The notes: generated by a model not told the origin, from the sequence alone. A stretch of DNA of 64,000 nucleotides from Allobosea sp. CRIB-10 (GCF_900112185.1 NZ_FOKP01000019.1:1-64000), one strand, 5' to 3'; counted from the first letter of the stretch, positions 35,102 through 44,159 are shown. Numbers and translations: made by a program.

Positions 35102-36114
35102 GTACGCCGATCCTCACACTTGAAGGCGTCTCGAAGCGTTTCACCAAGCCGCTCGACACGGCCTCGAAATTCGCCAATCTGCTCGGCGCCAATTACAGCG
35201 AGCAGACGGTGCACGCCGTCGACGGCGTCGACCTCTCGATCCGCCAGGGCGAGGTCGTCGGCCTCGTCGGCGAGTCCGGCTGCGGCAAGTCGACGCTCGG
35301 CCGCGTCGTCGCCGGCGTCCACCATGCCAGCTCCGGCCGCGTCTCCTGGCGCGGCCGCTACACCGACGAGATGTCGGCGGAGGAGCGCAAGGCGGCGACG
35401 CTCGCCATCCAGATGATCTTCCAGGACCCGATGTCCTCGCTCAACCCGCGCCTGCGCGTCACCGACATCGTCGGCGAGGCACCGGTCGTGCACGGGCTGG
35501 TGCCGAAGGCTCAGCAGGACGCCTATGTCGCCGAGATGCTCGACCGGGTCGGCCTCGACTCGACCTATCGCCGCCGCTATCCGCACCAGTTCTCCGGAGG
35601 CCAGCGCGCCCGCATCGGCATTGCACGGGCGCTGGCAGTCAAGCCGCAATTCCTCGTCTGCGACGAGAGCGTCGCCGCACTTGATGTATCGATTCAGGCC
35701 CAGGTCCTGAATCTTTTCATGAAGCTACGCGACGAACTTAACCTGACTTATCTTTTCATTAGCCATGATCTCTCGGTGGTCCGCCACCTCTCCGACCGGG
35801 TCGTGATCATGTATCTCGGCCGCGTGGTCGAGGCGGCGCCGGCAAGCGAACTGTTCAAGGGCCCGCAGCACCCTTATGCGCAGGCGCTGCTCGCCAATGT
35901 GCCGTCGATCAGCGCCCGCAAGAAGCGCTTCGCTCCGCTGAAGGGCGAGATCCCCTCGCCGCTGCATCCGCCGTCAGGCTGCCATTTCCATCCGCGCTGC
36001 CCGCAGGCCGGCCCGCGCTGCAGGGCCGAGCGCCCGGCGCTGAAGGAGATCGCGACGGGGCATGTCGCCGCCTGCCATCTGCATGATGGCGGTGTCGGGG
36101 CGCTGGCGGCCTAG
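35098..36114 (+). CDS. peptide ABC transporter ATP-binding protein (DppF/OppF type)
   Basis: 338 residues. Walker A GESGCGKS at 58-65, Q-loop MIFQDPMSSLNPRLRV, signature FSGGQRARIGIAR, Walker B FLVCDESVAALD (DES in place of DEP, a variation normal for the F-type subunit) and H-loop FISHDLSV. A 35-residue stretch before the ABC core (LDTASKFANLLGANYSEQTV) is longer than usual. The C-terminal CHFHPRCPQAGPRC motif parallels the Cys cluster of the D-type partner. It is the final gene of the operon and is convergent with the LCCL gene, leaving nine bases. Confidence 0.93.
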   Translation: MSTPILTLEGVSKRFTKPLDTASKFANLLGANYSEQTVHAVDGVDLSIRQGEVVGLVGESGCGKSTLGRVVAGVHHASSGRVSWRGRYTDEMSAEERKAATLAIQMIFQDPMSSLNPRLRVTDIVGEAPVVHGLVPKAQQDAYVAEMLDRVGLDSTYRRRYPHQFSGGQRARIGIARALAVKPQFLVCDESVAALDVSIQAQVLNLFMKLRDELNLTYLFISHDLSVVRHLSDRVVIMYLGRVVEAAPASELFKGPQHPYAQALLANVPSISARKKRFAPLKGEIPSPLHPPSGCHFHPRCPQAGPRCRAERPALKEIATGHVAACHLHDGGVGALAA

Positions 36115-36123
36115 CGCCTCAGC

Positions 36124-36510
36124 TCAGATCGGCGAGAGCTGCCAGGCATATTGATAGCGCCCGTACTGGGTACTGGTGACGCCGTTGCGTTCGGTGCCGG
36201 GGAATTCCTCCGGCGGCGTCACTACCGTCACCCTGAAGACGGCGCTCTTGCCAGGCTTGAGCAGGCCCATATGGACGGCGGCTGCGCCAAGCGTCGAGTC
36301 GCCGCTGTAGATGTCGGTGCCCCAGAGCTGGCCTTCCAGCGCGCCCGTGATGCGGAAATAATAGACGGCACCGACCTTCTCGCAGAGCCCGTGCATGTTT
36401 GTCGGCGCCTCCGACGCGATGGAACTCTGATCGAGCAGCGTCCGGAGCTGCCGGCGCGAGAGCTTCCCGCGCTTGTCGAAATAGGCGACGAGATCCTGAA
36501 CGACTTTCAC
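36124..36510 (-). CDS. LCCL-domain protein, third gene of a MoxR/VWA operon
   Basis: 128 residues, no signal peptide. A helical N-terminus (about 1-45, VKVVQDLVAYFDKRGKLSRR) precedes an LCCL-like domain: LWGTDIYSGDSTLGAAAVHM (62-81), GLLKPGKSAVFRVTVV (82-97), and GTERNGVTSTQYGRYQYAWQ (105-124). The WGT-x-Y-x-x-DS, AAVHxG and NGVxS blocks are the LCCL hallmarks, but the domain cysteines of eukaryotic LCCL domains are missing. The start is GTG 36508-36510, overlapping the VWA stop as GTGA. LCCL domains are usually extracellular binding modules; a cytosolic one coupled to a chaperone-like ATPase is unusual. Its partner or ligand is unknown. Confidence 0.8.
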   Translation of the reverse strand: MKVVQDLVAYFDKRGKLSRRQLRTLLDQSSIASEAPTNMHGLCEKVGAVYYFRITGALEGQLWGTDIYSGDSTLGAAAVHMGLLKPGKSAVFRVTVVTPPEEFPGTERNGVTSTQYGRYQYAWQLSPI

Positions 36511-37766
36511 GATGCGCCTCCCGCTTGCATGACGACGACCCGGCCATAGGACGGCTGGAACGAGACCGAGGGCTTGGGCAGCGCCCAGAGCACGGCATAG
36601 GGCACGGCTTCATTTGGATAGCTGACCTCGCCGTCGGTAATGACGATCGCGGCGCTGACGCGCGGATCGTCCGATAGGGCTTCGAGTGCCGGCGTCAAGT
36701 CGCTGCCGCCATAGCCGCTGATCCGGTAGTCCGCGAGCGCCGCCGGCGAGAGCACCTCGTCGCAGGTGACGACGCTGTCGCACTGGACGACGCGGATCTC
36801 GTCGACGCCGGCCGCATCGCAGAACTCGGCGATGGCGCCGAGCGCCTTCGGGATATCGTCGCCCATCGAGGCGCTGGTATCGAGGATGACGTTCAGCATC
36901 CAGGAATGGCGCTTGCGGCCGGGCATGACGGCATCGCTGCGATCGTGGCCGCGACGCGAAGCGCGGGTGTAGGTGCGCTCGCCCGGCGCAGCGCCGTCGA
37001 GCCAGGCCTGGAGCGCGACATGCCAGGGCGTGTGGAAGAAGCCGCGTTGCGCCTGCACGCTCTGCTGCTGGCCGCCTGCGCTGTCGCCCCTGCCGCGCAG
37101 GGCGCCCATGGCCTTCGCCAGCACCATGCCGCGGCCGGCGAGGTCGCGGACCGCCTGTGCCCGCTCGGCCTGGTCGGCGCTGTCCTCGGGGAAAAGCTCG
37201 CGCTCGCGCTGGGCGTCGAGCGCATCGCCCATCGCGCCCGCGGGCGCCTGACGCGCCGCGCCGAGCACCTGCTCGACGGTGACGACCTGCCCTTCCCAAA
37301 CCTGCGTGCGCGACGGCATGTAATTGCCGGTGCGGCGCATCTCCAGCACGATGTCCTCGGCCGAGCGCTCGCGGGCGCCCTGCATATCTAGTCCACCCGC
37401 TGGGATCGTCGTGGTGCCGAGCGCATGCCGCAGCATGTCGTTGATGATGTAATCGTGGGCGTAATTGAACTCGAGCGCGGCGCTGCCGCGGGCCCGGTCA
37501 TGGGTGCGCAGCGCGAGATGCAGCAGCTCATGGGCGAGCACGAAGACGAGGTCGTCGGCTGAGAGTCTCGCCGTGAACGCCGGGTTTGCCAGCAACCTTC
37601 CCGAGGCGAAGACGCCCATGGTCGGAACGCGCTCGTCGATCTCGACCCTGACGGCGGCGGCAAGCCCGGCCAGATGCGGGAATGGCGCTGTCACCAAGCG
37701 GAGGCCCCGCATGATCCGCGCGTGGGTAGCGCGGTCGGCAACCGAAAGATCAGGCGCGGTGCTCAT
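36507..37766 (-). CDS. DUF2201/VWA-like metallopeptidase-type protein
   Basis: 419 residues, cytosolic. The N-terminal half is the DUF2201 putative metallopeptidase: HELLH (79-83) with LALRTHDRA after it and NYAHDYIIND (101-110) as the further conserved block. A Gln/Ala-rich linker (about 170-245) leads to a C-terminal von Willebrand A-like domain with the MIDAS motif DTSAS (296-300), Thr358 in GGSDLTPA and Asp378 in VITDGE, so metal coordination looks intact. Proteins of this type are usually encoded with MoxR AAA ATPases, as here: the ATG overlaps the MoxR stop by four bases. Peptidase activity has not been shown for the family as far as I know. Confidence 0.9.
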   Translation of the reverse strand: MSTAPDLSVADRATHARIMRGLRLVTAPFPHLAGLAAAVRVEIDERVPTMGVFASGRLLANPAFTARLSADDLVFVLAHELLHLALRTHDRARGSAALEFNYAHDYIINDMLRHALGTTTIPAGGLDMQGARERSAEDIVLEMRRTGNYMPSRTQVWEGQVVTVEQVLGAARQAPAGAMGDALDAQRERELFPEDSADQAERAQAVRDLAGRGMVLAKAMGALRGRGDSAGGQQQSVQAQRGFFHTPWHVALQAWLDGAAPGERTYTRASRRGHDRSDAVMPGRKRHSWMLNVILDTSASMGDDIPKALGAIAEFCDAAGVDEIRVVQCDSVVTCDEVLSPAALADYRISGYGGSDLTPALEALSDDPRVSAAIVITDGEVSYPNEAVPYAVLWALPKPSVSFQPSYGRVVVMQAGGAS

Positions 37767-38794
37767 GCCGCGACCTTGCGCAGGAGGTCGTACATCGCCC
37801 GGTCCGCGCCGAGCGCCCCCCAGACCTCCACCATGTCATTGAGGATGAGGAGCTGGTGCTCGTGCGACAGGCTGCGCAGGAAGCGATTGATCACCGCCGG
37901 CTTCATGCCTTCCGCGCGCCCGTCCCTGACGAACTGGCGGATGCAGTCGAGGATGAACCAGCGGGCGGAATCGCCCTTGGGCAGCAGCTCGGGCTTGCGC
38001 AGATAATCCTCGAGCGGGCGCACCGCCCCGATCGAATCCTCGGCGAGCGCGCAGAACACCACCGCATCCTCCGGCGAGAGCCGGCCGAAGGCCAGCGCGC
38101 GCCGCAACTCATTGCTGAGGAAGCCGGCCTTCTGCGCCATGTCGAGTGCCCGCGACAGCAGCGTCCAGGCGCGCGGCGTCGAAAACGGCACGGGCTCGGC
38201 CGGCACCGGCCGCATCAACGCGTCGGGTATCGTCGCGATGAAGCTGCGGATCTCGGCGCGGACCCCGGCACGCTGGGCCCAGGCCAGCCAATCGGCGGTA
38301 TCGACGCGCAATTGCAGGATGGTGACACGGTTGACCAGCGCCGAGCTCATCGCCCGCACCAAAGCGCGGTCCTGCAGGCGGTTGCCGGCAGCGACGACCC
38401 AGGTGCCTTTCGGCAGGGCATGCTCGCCCAGCCGCCGTTCCAGCAGCAGCGAATAGAATGCCTTCTGGACATCGGGCGAGCAGGCCGGCAATTCGTCGAG
38501 GAACAGGCAGAACGGCTCGGGCTTCTCCGGCAGCAGCACGCGCGGCGGGCAGAAGACCGAGCGCTCGCCGACGATGCGCGGGATGCCGCTGACGTCCTCG
38601 GGAGCGATCTGGGTGCCGAGCAGCGAGCGGCAGGGCAGTCCGGCCTCGCGCGCAGCTTCATAGACCAGTTCGGATTTGCCGAGCCCGGGCGGCGAGAGAA
38701 GCAGGAAGCTCTGTTCATGCGCCATGCACTGGATGAGCTGCTTGGCCTGTCGCAGCGAGACAACTTCCTCGAAGGCGGAACGCGTCGCTTCCAT
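37763..38794 (-). CDS. MoxR-type AAA+ ATPase
   Basis: 343 residues. Walker A PPGLGKS (35-41), Walker B CLFLDEL (96-102), sensor-1 AAGN (135-138) and the arginine-finger-like SALVNRVT (151-158) are all present, with a helical lid in the C-terminal half. MoxR ATPases act as chaperone-like remodelers, usually of a VWA-containing partner, for example in metal-centre insertion or complex activation. ATG 38794 is preferred (GGAGG five bases upstream) over the frame running to 38857. It is the first gene of a tightly overlapping three-gene unit and is divergent from the malic enzyme gene across 294 bases. Confidence 0.92.
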   Translation of the reverse strand: MEATRSAFEEVVSLRQAKQLIQCMAHEQSFLLLSPPGLGKSELVYEAAREAGLPCRSLLGTQIAPEDVSGIPRIVGERSVFCPPRVLLPEKPEPFCLFLDELPACSPDVQKAFYSLLLERRLGEHALPKGTWVVAAGNRLQDRALVRAMSSALVNRVTILQLRVDTADWLAWAQRAGVRAEIRSFIATIPDALMRPVPAEPVPFSTPRAWTLLSRALDMAQKAGFLSNELRRALAFGRLSPEDAVVFCALAEDSIGAVRPLEDYLRKPELLPKGDSARWFILDCIRQFVRDGRAEGMKPAVINRFLRSLSHEHQLLILNDMVEVWGALGADRAMYDLLRKVAA

Positions 38795-39088
38795 CAACCC
38801 CTCCCAAGGACGACCCGCGGAGATCAAATCGCGGATACGGCAAGAGGCAGTCTGCAACAGCCGAGGCCGTTGAAATCATTATTTCTTTGTAATGTTCAGT
38901 TTTGTTTCACGGTTGTTTCACAGGCTGCTCGTTTGGGGGATTTCAATCGATCCCACAGCGCCTGCTGGCCAAACTCGATCCTGTTTTCCCGGCAGCACAA
39001 GTCTTTCGCCGCCCGCCCCCGCTTGACGCCTACCCCCTTTCCGCGCGACCTCGTCTGTAAGCAATGGCGGCGCAGAGGAAGCGTGGGG
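38795..39088. other. divergent intergenic region between MoxR operon and malic enzyme
   Basis: 294 bases with no supported gene. It contains the most AT-rich stretch of this neighbourhood (about 38870-38925), the tandem TTGTTTCAC pair, and a TTGACG at 39023-39028 that could serve as a -35 element for the malic enzyme gene, although no good -10 follows at 17 bases. The frame that runs through it from the left into the malic enzyme gene is not coding in character. Confidence 0.4.
38902..38921 (+). repeat. tandem TTGTTTCAC repeat, 11-base period
   Basis: TTGTTTCAC occurs at 38902-38910 and again at 38913-38921. The 11-base period places both copies on the same face of the helix, as for a regulator binding as a direct-repeat dimer. 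It lies in the divergent promoter region of the MoxR operon and the malic enzyme gene. Confidence 0.4.
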
Positions 39089-41383
39089 ATGGCTAAGAGC
39101 ACATTGTCGGCGGATCTGCGTTCTGGCGCGCTGGTTTACCACCGCCTTCCCAAGCCCGGTAAGCTGGAGATCCAGGCGACCAAGCCGCTCGGCAACCAGC
39201 GCGACCTGGCGCTGGCCTATTCGCCTGGCGTCGCCGCGGCCTGCGAGGCGATCGTCGAGGATCCGGGCGAGGCGGCCGAGCTGACCTCGCGCCAGAACCT
39301 CGTCGCCGTCATCACCAACGGCACGGCCGTGCTCGGCCTCGGCGACATCGGCCCGCTCGCCTCCAAGCCGGTGATGGAAGGCAAGGCCGTCCTCTTCAAG
39401 AAATTCGCCGGGATCGACTGCTTCGACATCGAGGTCGAGCAGAAGAACATCGAGAAATTCGTCGAGGTCGTGGCCGCGCTTGAGCCGACCTTCGGCGGCA
39501 TCAATCTCGAGGACATCAAGGGCCCCGAATGCTTCGAGATCGAGGAGCAGCTCAAGGCCCGGATGAACATCCCGGTCTTCCATGACGACCAGCACGGCAC
39601 CGCGATCATCGTCAGCGCCGCCGTCCTGAACGGGCTCGACCTCGCCGGCAAGAAGATCGGCGAGGTCAAGATCGTGGTCTCCGGCGCGGGCGCCGCCGCG
39701 CTGGCCTGCCTCAATTTGCTCGTCTCGCTCGGCGCCCGCACGCAGAACATCTGGGTCACCGATCTCGACGGGGTGGTCTACAAGGGCCGCAACACGCTGA
39801 TGGACCGCTGGAAGGAGGTCTACGCTCAGGAAACCGACGCTCGCACGCTAGCAGAGGTCATCCCAGGCGCCGACATCTTCCTCGGCCTCTCCGCCGCCGG
39901 CGTGCTGAAGCCGGAAATGGCCAAGGCAATGGCGCCGAGGCCGCTGATCCTGGCGCTCGCCAACCCCTATCCCGAGATCATGCCGGAGGAGGCGCTCGCC
40001 GTCCGCCCCGACGCGATGATCTGCACCGGCCGCTCGGACTATCCGAACCAGGTCAACAACGTCCTGTGCTTCCCCTACATCTTCCGCGGCGCGCTCGACG
40101 TGCAGGCGACGACGATCAACGAGCCGATGAAGCTCGCCGCGGTGCGCGCCATCGCCGCGCTCGCCCGCGAGGCGACCTCGGACGTGGCGGCGCGGGCCTA
40201 TGGCGGCGAGGCCTCGACCTTCGGCGCGACCTCGCTGATTCCGAACCCGTTCGATCCGCGCCTGATCCTGCGCATCGCGCCGGCGGTGGCGGAGGCCGCG
40301 ATGACCACCGGCGTCGCCAAGAAGCCGCTGATCGATGCCGAGGCCTATCGCGAGGACCTGTCCCGCTTCGTCTTCCGGTCCGGCTTCCTGATGAAGCCGC
40401 TCTTCGCCAAGGCGAAGGCCGATCCCAAGCGCGTGATCTATGCCGAGGGCGAGGATGAGCGCGTGCTGCGCGCCGCCCAGATCGCGATCGAAGAGGGCAT
40501 GGCGATCCCGATCCTGATCGGGCGCCCCTCGGTGATCGAGACCCGCGTCAAGCGCTTCGGCCTGACGATCCGCCCCGGCATCGATTGCGAACTGATCAAC
40601 CCCGAGGACGACCCGCGCTATCGCGACTACGTCCAGACCTATCTCGACATCGCCGGCCGGCGCGGCATCACGCCCGAGGCGGCCCGCTCGCTGGTGCGCA
40701 CGAACAATACGGTGATCGCGGCGCTCGCCGTCGCCCGCGGCGAGGCCGACGCGATGATCACCGGTCTGGAAGGCCGCTTCCTCTCGCGGCTGCGCCATAT
40801 CCGCGACATCATCGGCCTGGAGCCCGGCGTCTGTGACATCGCGGCGATGACTTTGGTCATCACCAGCAAGGGCGCCTTCTTCCTGGCCGACACCCATGTA
40901 AAGTACGATCCCACCGCCGAAGAGATCGCCGACATGACGATCCTCGCCGCCGGCCATGTCGAGCGCTTCGGCATCACGCCCAAGATCGCCCTGCTCTCGC
41001 ATTCCGACTTCGGCGCGGCCGACACGCCGTCCTCGATCAAGATGCGCAAGGCGGTCAGGCTGATCCAGGAGCGCGCGCCGGAGCTGGAATGCGACGGCGA
41101 GATGGAAGCCGACACCGCCCTCGTCGCCGCGATCCGCGATCGCGTGCTGCCCTCCTCGAAGCTGAAGGGCGTCGCCAACGTCCTGATCTTCCCCAATCTC
41201 GACGCGGCCAACATAGCCTACCAGTTCGCCAAGGTGCTGGGGGATGCGCTTCCCGTGGGGCCGATCTTGATCGGCGCGGCCAAGCCGGTGCACATCCTGA
41301 CCGGCAATGTGACGGCGCGCGGTGTGGTCAACATGACGGCGGTCGCGGTCGCCGAAGCGCAAGGGCGGGCGGTGGCCGGCTGA
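39089..41383 (+). CDS. maeB: NADP-dependent malic enzyme (malic + phosphotransacetylase-like domains)
   Basis: 764 residues, the length of the MaeB-type multidomain enzyme. It decarboxylates malate to pyruvate with NADP reduction. The malic domain has YSPGVAAACEAI, ITNGTAVLGLGDIGPLASKP and FHDDQHGTA, then the nucleotide fold VVSGAGAAALACLNLL. A C-terminal phosphate acetyl/butyryltransferase-like domain (from about residue 430: VIYAEGEDERVLRAAQIAIE) is regulatory in MaeB, binding acetyl-CoA, and has lost its own catalysis in characterised homologues. ATG 39089 (GAGGAAG upstream) is chosen although the frame is open far upstream. A terminator hairpin follows at 41396. Confidence 0.93.
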   Translation: MAKSTLSADLRSGALVYHRLPKPGKLEIQATKPLGNQRDLALAYSPGVAAACEAIVEDPGEAAELTSRQNLVAVITNGTAVLGLGDIGPLASKPVMEGKAVLFKKFAGIDCFDIEVEQKNIEKFVEVVAALEPTFGGINLEDIKGPECFEIEEQLKARMNIPVFHDDQHGTAIIVSAAVLNGLDLAGKKIGEVKIVVSGAGAAALACLNLLVSLGARTQNIWVTDLDGVVYKGRNTLMDRWKEVYAQETDARTLAEVIPGADIFLGLSAAGVLKPEMAKAMAPRPLILALANPYPEIMPEEALAVRPDAMICTGRSDYPNQVNNVLCFPYIFRGALDVQATTINEPMKLAAVRAIAALAREATSDVAARAYGGEASTFGATSLIPNPFDPRLILRIAPAVAEAAMTTGVAKKPLIDAEAYREDLSRFVFRSGFLMKPLFAKAKADPKRVIYAEGEDERVLRAAQIAIEEGMAIPILIGRPSVIETRVKRFGLTIRPGIDCELINPEDDPRYRDYVQTYLDIAGRRGITPEAARSLVRTNNTVIAALAVARGEADAMITGLEGRFLSRLRHIRDIIGLEPGVCDIAAMTLVITSKGAFFLADTHVKYDPTAEEIADMTILAAGHVERFGITPKIALLSHSDFGAADTPSSIKMRKAVRLIQERAPELECDGEMEADTALVAAIRDRVLPSSKLKGVANVLIFPNLDAANIAYQFAKVLGDALPVGPILIGAAKPVHILTGNVTARGVVNMTAVAVAEAQGRAVAG

Positions 41384-41395
41384 CCTTGCGAGAAG

Positions 41396-41422
41396 GCTGG
41401 CTCAACTCGTTTCTGAGCCAGC
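41396..41422 (+). terminator. terminator after malic enzyme
   Basis: GCTGGCTCA (41396-41404) pairs perfectly with TGAGCCAGC (41414-41422) around a 9-base loop and is followed by TTT. It lies 12 bases past the maeB stop. Confidence 0.65.
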
Positions 41423-41556
41423 TTTCGAAAGCGGGACAGGGACTTAAGCTGAACGGTTGATACCGGCTTTTCGCTCTTGGCGGGCGGCGCGCGATAGGCT
41501 CATACTTCGCTTCAGGAGCGGGAAAGGGGCCCGTCCGAATCGTTCGGAGAGCGCTC

Positions 41557-43188
41557 ATGCGTGCGATCAACCGTCAGTCCGGTATCCGGCGTGCCATTCG
41601 GCCGCTCGCGCTGGCGAGCGGCCTTTTTCTTGCGCTCGCAGGCTTTGCCGGCGCCGCCCTGGCGCAGGTCGTGTTCCATCGCGGCAATGACGGCGACCCC
41701 GAAACGCTCGATTCGCACAAGACCTCGACGGTCAGTGAGGCCCATCTCCTGCGCGACCTCTCCGAAGGCCTGGTGATCCATCATATCAACGGCGAGGTCG
41801 TGCCCGGCGTCGCCGAAAGCTGGACGATGGCGCCGGACGGCAAGGTCTACAGCTTCAAGCTGCGCGCCAATGCCAAATGGTCGAATGGCGATCCGGTCAG
41901 CGCGAGCGATTTCGTCTTCGCGTTCCGGCGCATGGTCAATCCCGAGACCGGCGCGAAATACGCCAACATCCTCTATCCGATCCGCAATGCCGAGAAGATC
42001 AACAAGGCAAGCGAAGGCGCCAAGCTCGAGGATCTCGGCGTCAAGGCGATCGACGAGCGCACGCTCGAGATTTCGCTGGAGCGGCCCACCCCCTATTTCC
42101 TGGAATTGCTGACGCACCAGACCGGCCTGCCGGTCCATGTGCCGTCCGTCCAGAAATTCGGCAAGGACTTCGTCAAGCCGGAGAACTGGGTCTCGAACGG
42201 CGCCTACACGCTGAAGGAATTCGTGCCGAACTCGCATATCCGGCTGGAAAAGAACAAGGCCTTCCACGACGCGGCGAACGTCAAGATCGACACGGTGATC
42301 TACTATCCGACGCCCGACTTCTCCGCCGCGGCCCGCCGCTTCCAGGCCGGCGAGCTGCAGATGACATCCGACATTCCGGCCGATCAGGTCCAGCAGCTTC
42401 GCGAGAAGCTCGGCAAGGAGCAGGTCCGGATTTCGCCCTATCTCGGCACCTATTTCCTGATCATCAACACCGCCAAGAAGCCCTTCGACGACATCCGGGT
42501 GCGCCGCGCCCTCTCGCTGGTGATCGACCGCGAATTCATCGCCGAGGAGATCTGGGGCGGCACCATGCTGCCGGCCTATGGCGTGATTCCGCCGAACATC
42601 GGCAATTATGGCGAGCGGGCCGAGGCCGATTTCAAGGGCGCCTCCCCGCTCGATCGCGAGGACGAGGCCAAGAAGCTGCTCGCCGCGGCGGGCTTCGGCC
42701 CTGGCATGCCGCTCAGGGTCCAGTTGCGCTACAACACCACCGACAACAACCGCCGCACCGTGATCGCCATCGCCGAGCAGTGGAAAGCGATGGGCGTCGA
42801 GACCAGCCTCATCAACACCGACGGCAAGACGCATTTCGCGCTGCTGCGCGACGGGGGCGATTTCGACATCGCCCGCTATGGCTGGATCGGCGATTATTCC
42901 GACCCACAGAACTTCCTGTTCCTGTTCCAGAGCGACAACACCGGCTTCAACTCCGGCAAGTACAACAACCCGCAATTCGATGCGCTGATGAAGCAGGGCG
43001 CCGAGGAGATCGACATCGCCAAGCGCGCCGCGATCCTGCGCGAAGCGGACGCGATCCTCGCCGCCGACGTGCCCTGGATCCCGGTGCTGTACTATTCCTC
43101 GAAGAACCTGGTCTCGCCGAAGGTGCAGGGGTTCCAGCAGAACCTGCGCGGCGCGCTGCCGACGCGGTTCATGAGCCTGAAGCCGTGA
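41557..43188 (+). CDS. oligopeptide ABC transporter substrate-binding protein (OppA-like)
   Basis: 543 residues. A long Sec signal peptide with basic n-region (MRAINRQSGIRRAIRPLALA, cleaved near ALAQ, about residue 36) precedes an OppA-type solute-binding-5 domain: RGNDGDPETLDSHKTSTVSE, LRANAKWSNGDPVSASDFVF, FRRMVNPETGAKYA, VSNGAYTLKEFVPNSHIRLE and YNNPQFDALM. GGAGAG six bases before the ATG supports the start. It captures peptides for the three genes that follow. A 9-bp hairpin (43199-43221) separates it from the permease gene. Confidence 0.9.
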   Translation: MRAINRQSGIRRAIRPLALASGLFLALAGFAGAALAQVVFHRGNDGDPETLDSHKTSTVSEAHLLRDLSEGLVIHHINGEVVPGVAESWTMAPDGKVYSFKLRANAKWSNGDPVSASDFVFAFRRMVNPETGAKYANILYPIRNAEKINKASEGAKLEDLGVKAIDERTLEISLERPTPYFLELLTHQTGLPVHVPSVQKFGKDFVKPENWVSNGAYTLKEFVPNSHIRLEKNKAFHDAANVKIDTVIYYPTPDFSAAARRFQAGELQMTSDIPADQVQQLREKLGKEQVRISPYLGTYFLIINTAKKPFDDIRVRRALSLVIDREFIAEEIWGGTMLPAYGVIPPNIGNYGERAEADFKGASPLDREDEAKKLLAAAGFGPGMPLRVQLRYNTTDNNRRTVIAIAEQWKAMGVETSLINTDGKTHFALLRDGGDFDIARYGWIGDYSDPQNFLFLFQSDNTGFNSGKYNNPQFDALMKQGAEEIDIAKRAAILREADAILAADVPWIPVLYYSSKNLVSPKVQGFQQNLRGALPTRFMSLKP

Positions 43189-43198
43189 CAAACAAACG

Positions 43199-43221
43199 CC
43201 CCTGGCCCGCTAGGCCAGGGG
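43199..43221 (+). other. intercistronic hairpin between binding-protein and permease genes
   Basis: CCCCTGGCC (43199-43207) and GGCCAGGGG (43213-43221) form a perfect 9-bp stem with a 5-base loop, ten bases after the binding-protein stop and 14 before the permease GTG. No T run follows, so partial termination or 3' mRNA protection, favouring binding-protein excess, is more likely than full termination. Confidence 0.5.
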
Positions 43222-43235
43222 CCTGAACCAGCCCC

Positions 43236-44156
43236 GTGCTCACCTACATCCTGCGCCGTCTCGCCACCGCGATCCCGACCCTGTTTGTGATCGTGACGAT
43301 CTCGTTCTTCCTGATGCGCGTCGCGCCGGGCGGGCCGTTCGATCTCGAACAGCCGCTCGAAGCCAAGGTAATGGAGAACCTGCGGCGCATCTACAAGCTC
43401 GACCAGCCGCTGTTCCAGCAATACCTGACCTATCTCGCCGCCCTGCTGCGCGGCGATTTCGGCCCGTCCTTCTATTTCCGCGATTTTTCGATCGCCGAAC
43501 TGTTCGCGCAGGGGCTGCCGGTCTCGATGCGGCTCGGGGCCTCGGCCTTGCTGCTCGCGCTCGCGATCGGCGGCCCGCTCGGCGCACTCGCCGCCTTTCG
43601 CCAGAACGGCGCGGCCGACCATGCCGTGATCGGCTTCGCCACCGCCGGCATCACCATCCCGAACTTCGTCGTCGCGCCCATCCTGCAGATCGTCTTCGGC
43701 CTGAGCCTGGCCTGGCTGCCGGTCGGCGGCTGGAATGGCGGCGCCTTTCGCAACAGCGTGCTGCCGATCGTGACGCTGGCCCTGCCCCAAATCGCCGTCA
43801 TCGCCCGGATGACGCGCGCAGCGATGATCGAGACCTTGCGCGCCAATCATATCCGCACGCTCAGAGCCCAGGGCCTCTCGACCACGACCATCGCGCTGCA
43901 TGCGGCGCGCGGCGCGGCGCTGCCGGTCGTCTCCTATCTCGGGCCGGCGGCGGCGAGCCTGCTCACCGGCTCGGTCGTGGTCGAGACGATCTTCGGCATT
44001 CCGGGGATCGGCCGCTATTTCGTCGAAGGCGCGCTCAACCGCGACTACACGCTGGTGATGGGCACGGTCGTCGTGGTCGCGATCTTCGTGCTGGTCTTCA
44101 ACCTCGTGGTCGACGTGCTCTACGCGCTGCTCGACCCGCGCGTCAGGCTGGAGTGA
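43236..44156 (+). CDS. oligopeptide ABC transporter permease (OppB type)
   Basis: 306 residues from GTG 43236. It begins MLTYILRRLATAIPTLFVIV, the classic OppB start helix with RRL, followed by RVAPGGPFDLEQPLEAKVME and five further helices. The EAA loop reads EHIRTLRAQGLSTT-like (NHIRTLRAQGLSTTTIALHA) and ETIFGIPGIGRYFVEGALNR closes the pattern. It forms the channel with the next gene product. Three bases separate its stop from the next ATG. Confidence 0.9.
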   Translation: MLTYILRRLATAIPTLFVIVTISFFLMRVAPGGPFDLEQPLEAKVMENLRRIYKLDQPLFQQYLTYLAALLRGDFGPSFYFRDFSIAELFAQGLPVSMRLGASALLLALAIGGPLGALAAFRQNGAADHAVIGFATAGITIPNFVVAPILQIVFGLSLAWLPVGGWNGGAFRNSVLPIVTLALPQIAVIARMTRAAMIETLRANHIRTLRAQGLSTTTIALHAARGAALPVVSYLGPAAASLLTGSVVVETIFGIPGIGRYFVEGALNRDYTLVMGTVVVVAIFVLVFNLVVDVLYALLDPRVRLE

Positions 44157-44159
44157 GCG

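Noticed and set aside
37856..39088. 411-codon in-frame extension upstream of the malic enzyme
   Set aside because: It lies antisense to the MoxR gene and through an AT-rich promoter region, has no MaeB homology, and MaeB has its expected length from 39089.
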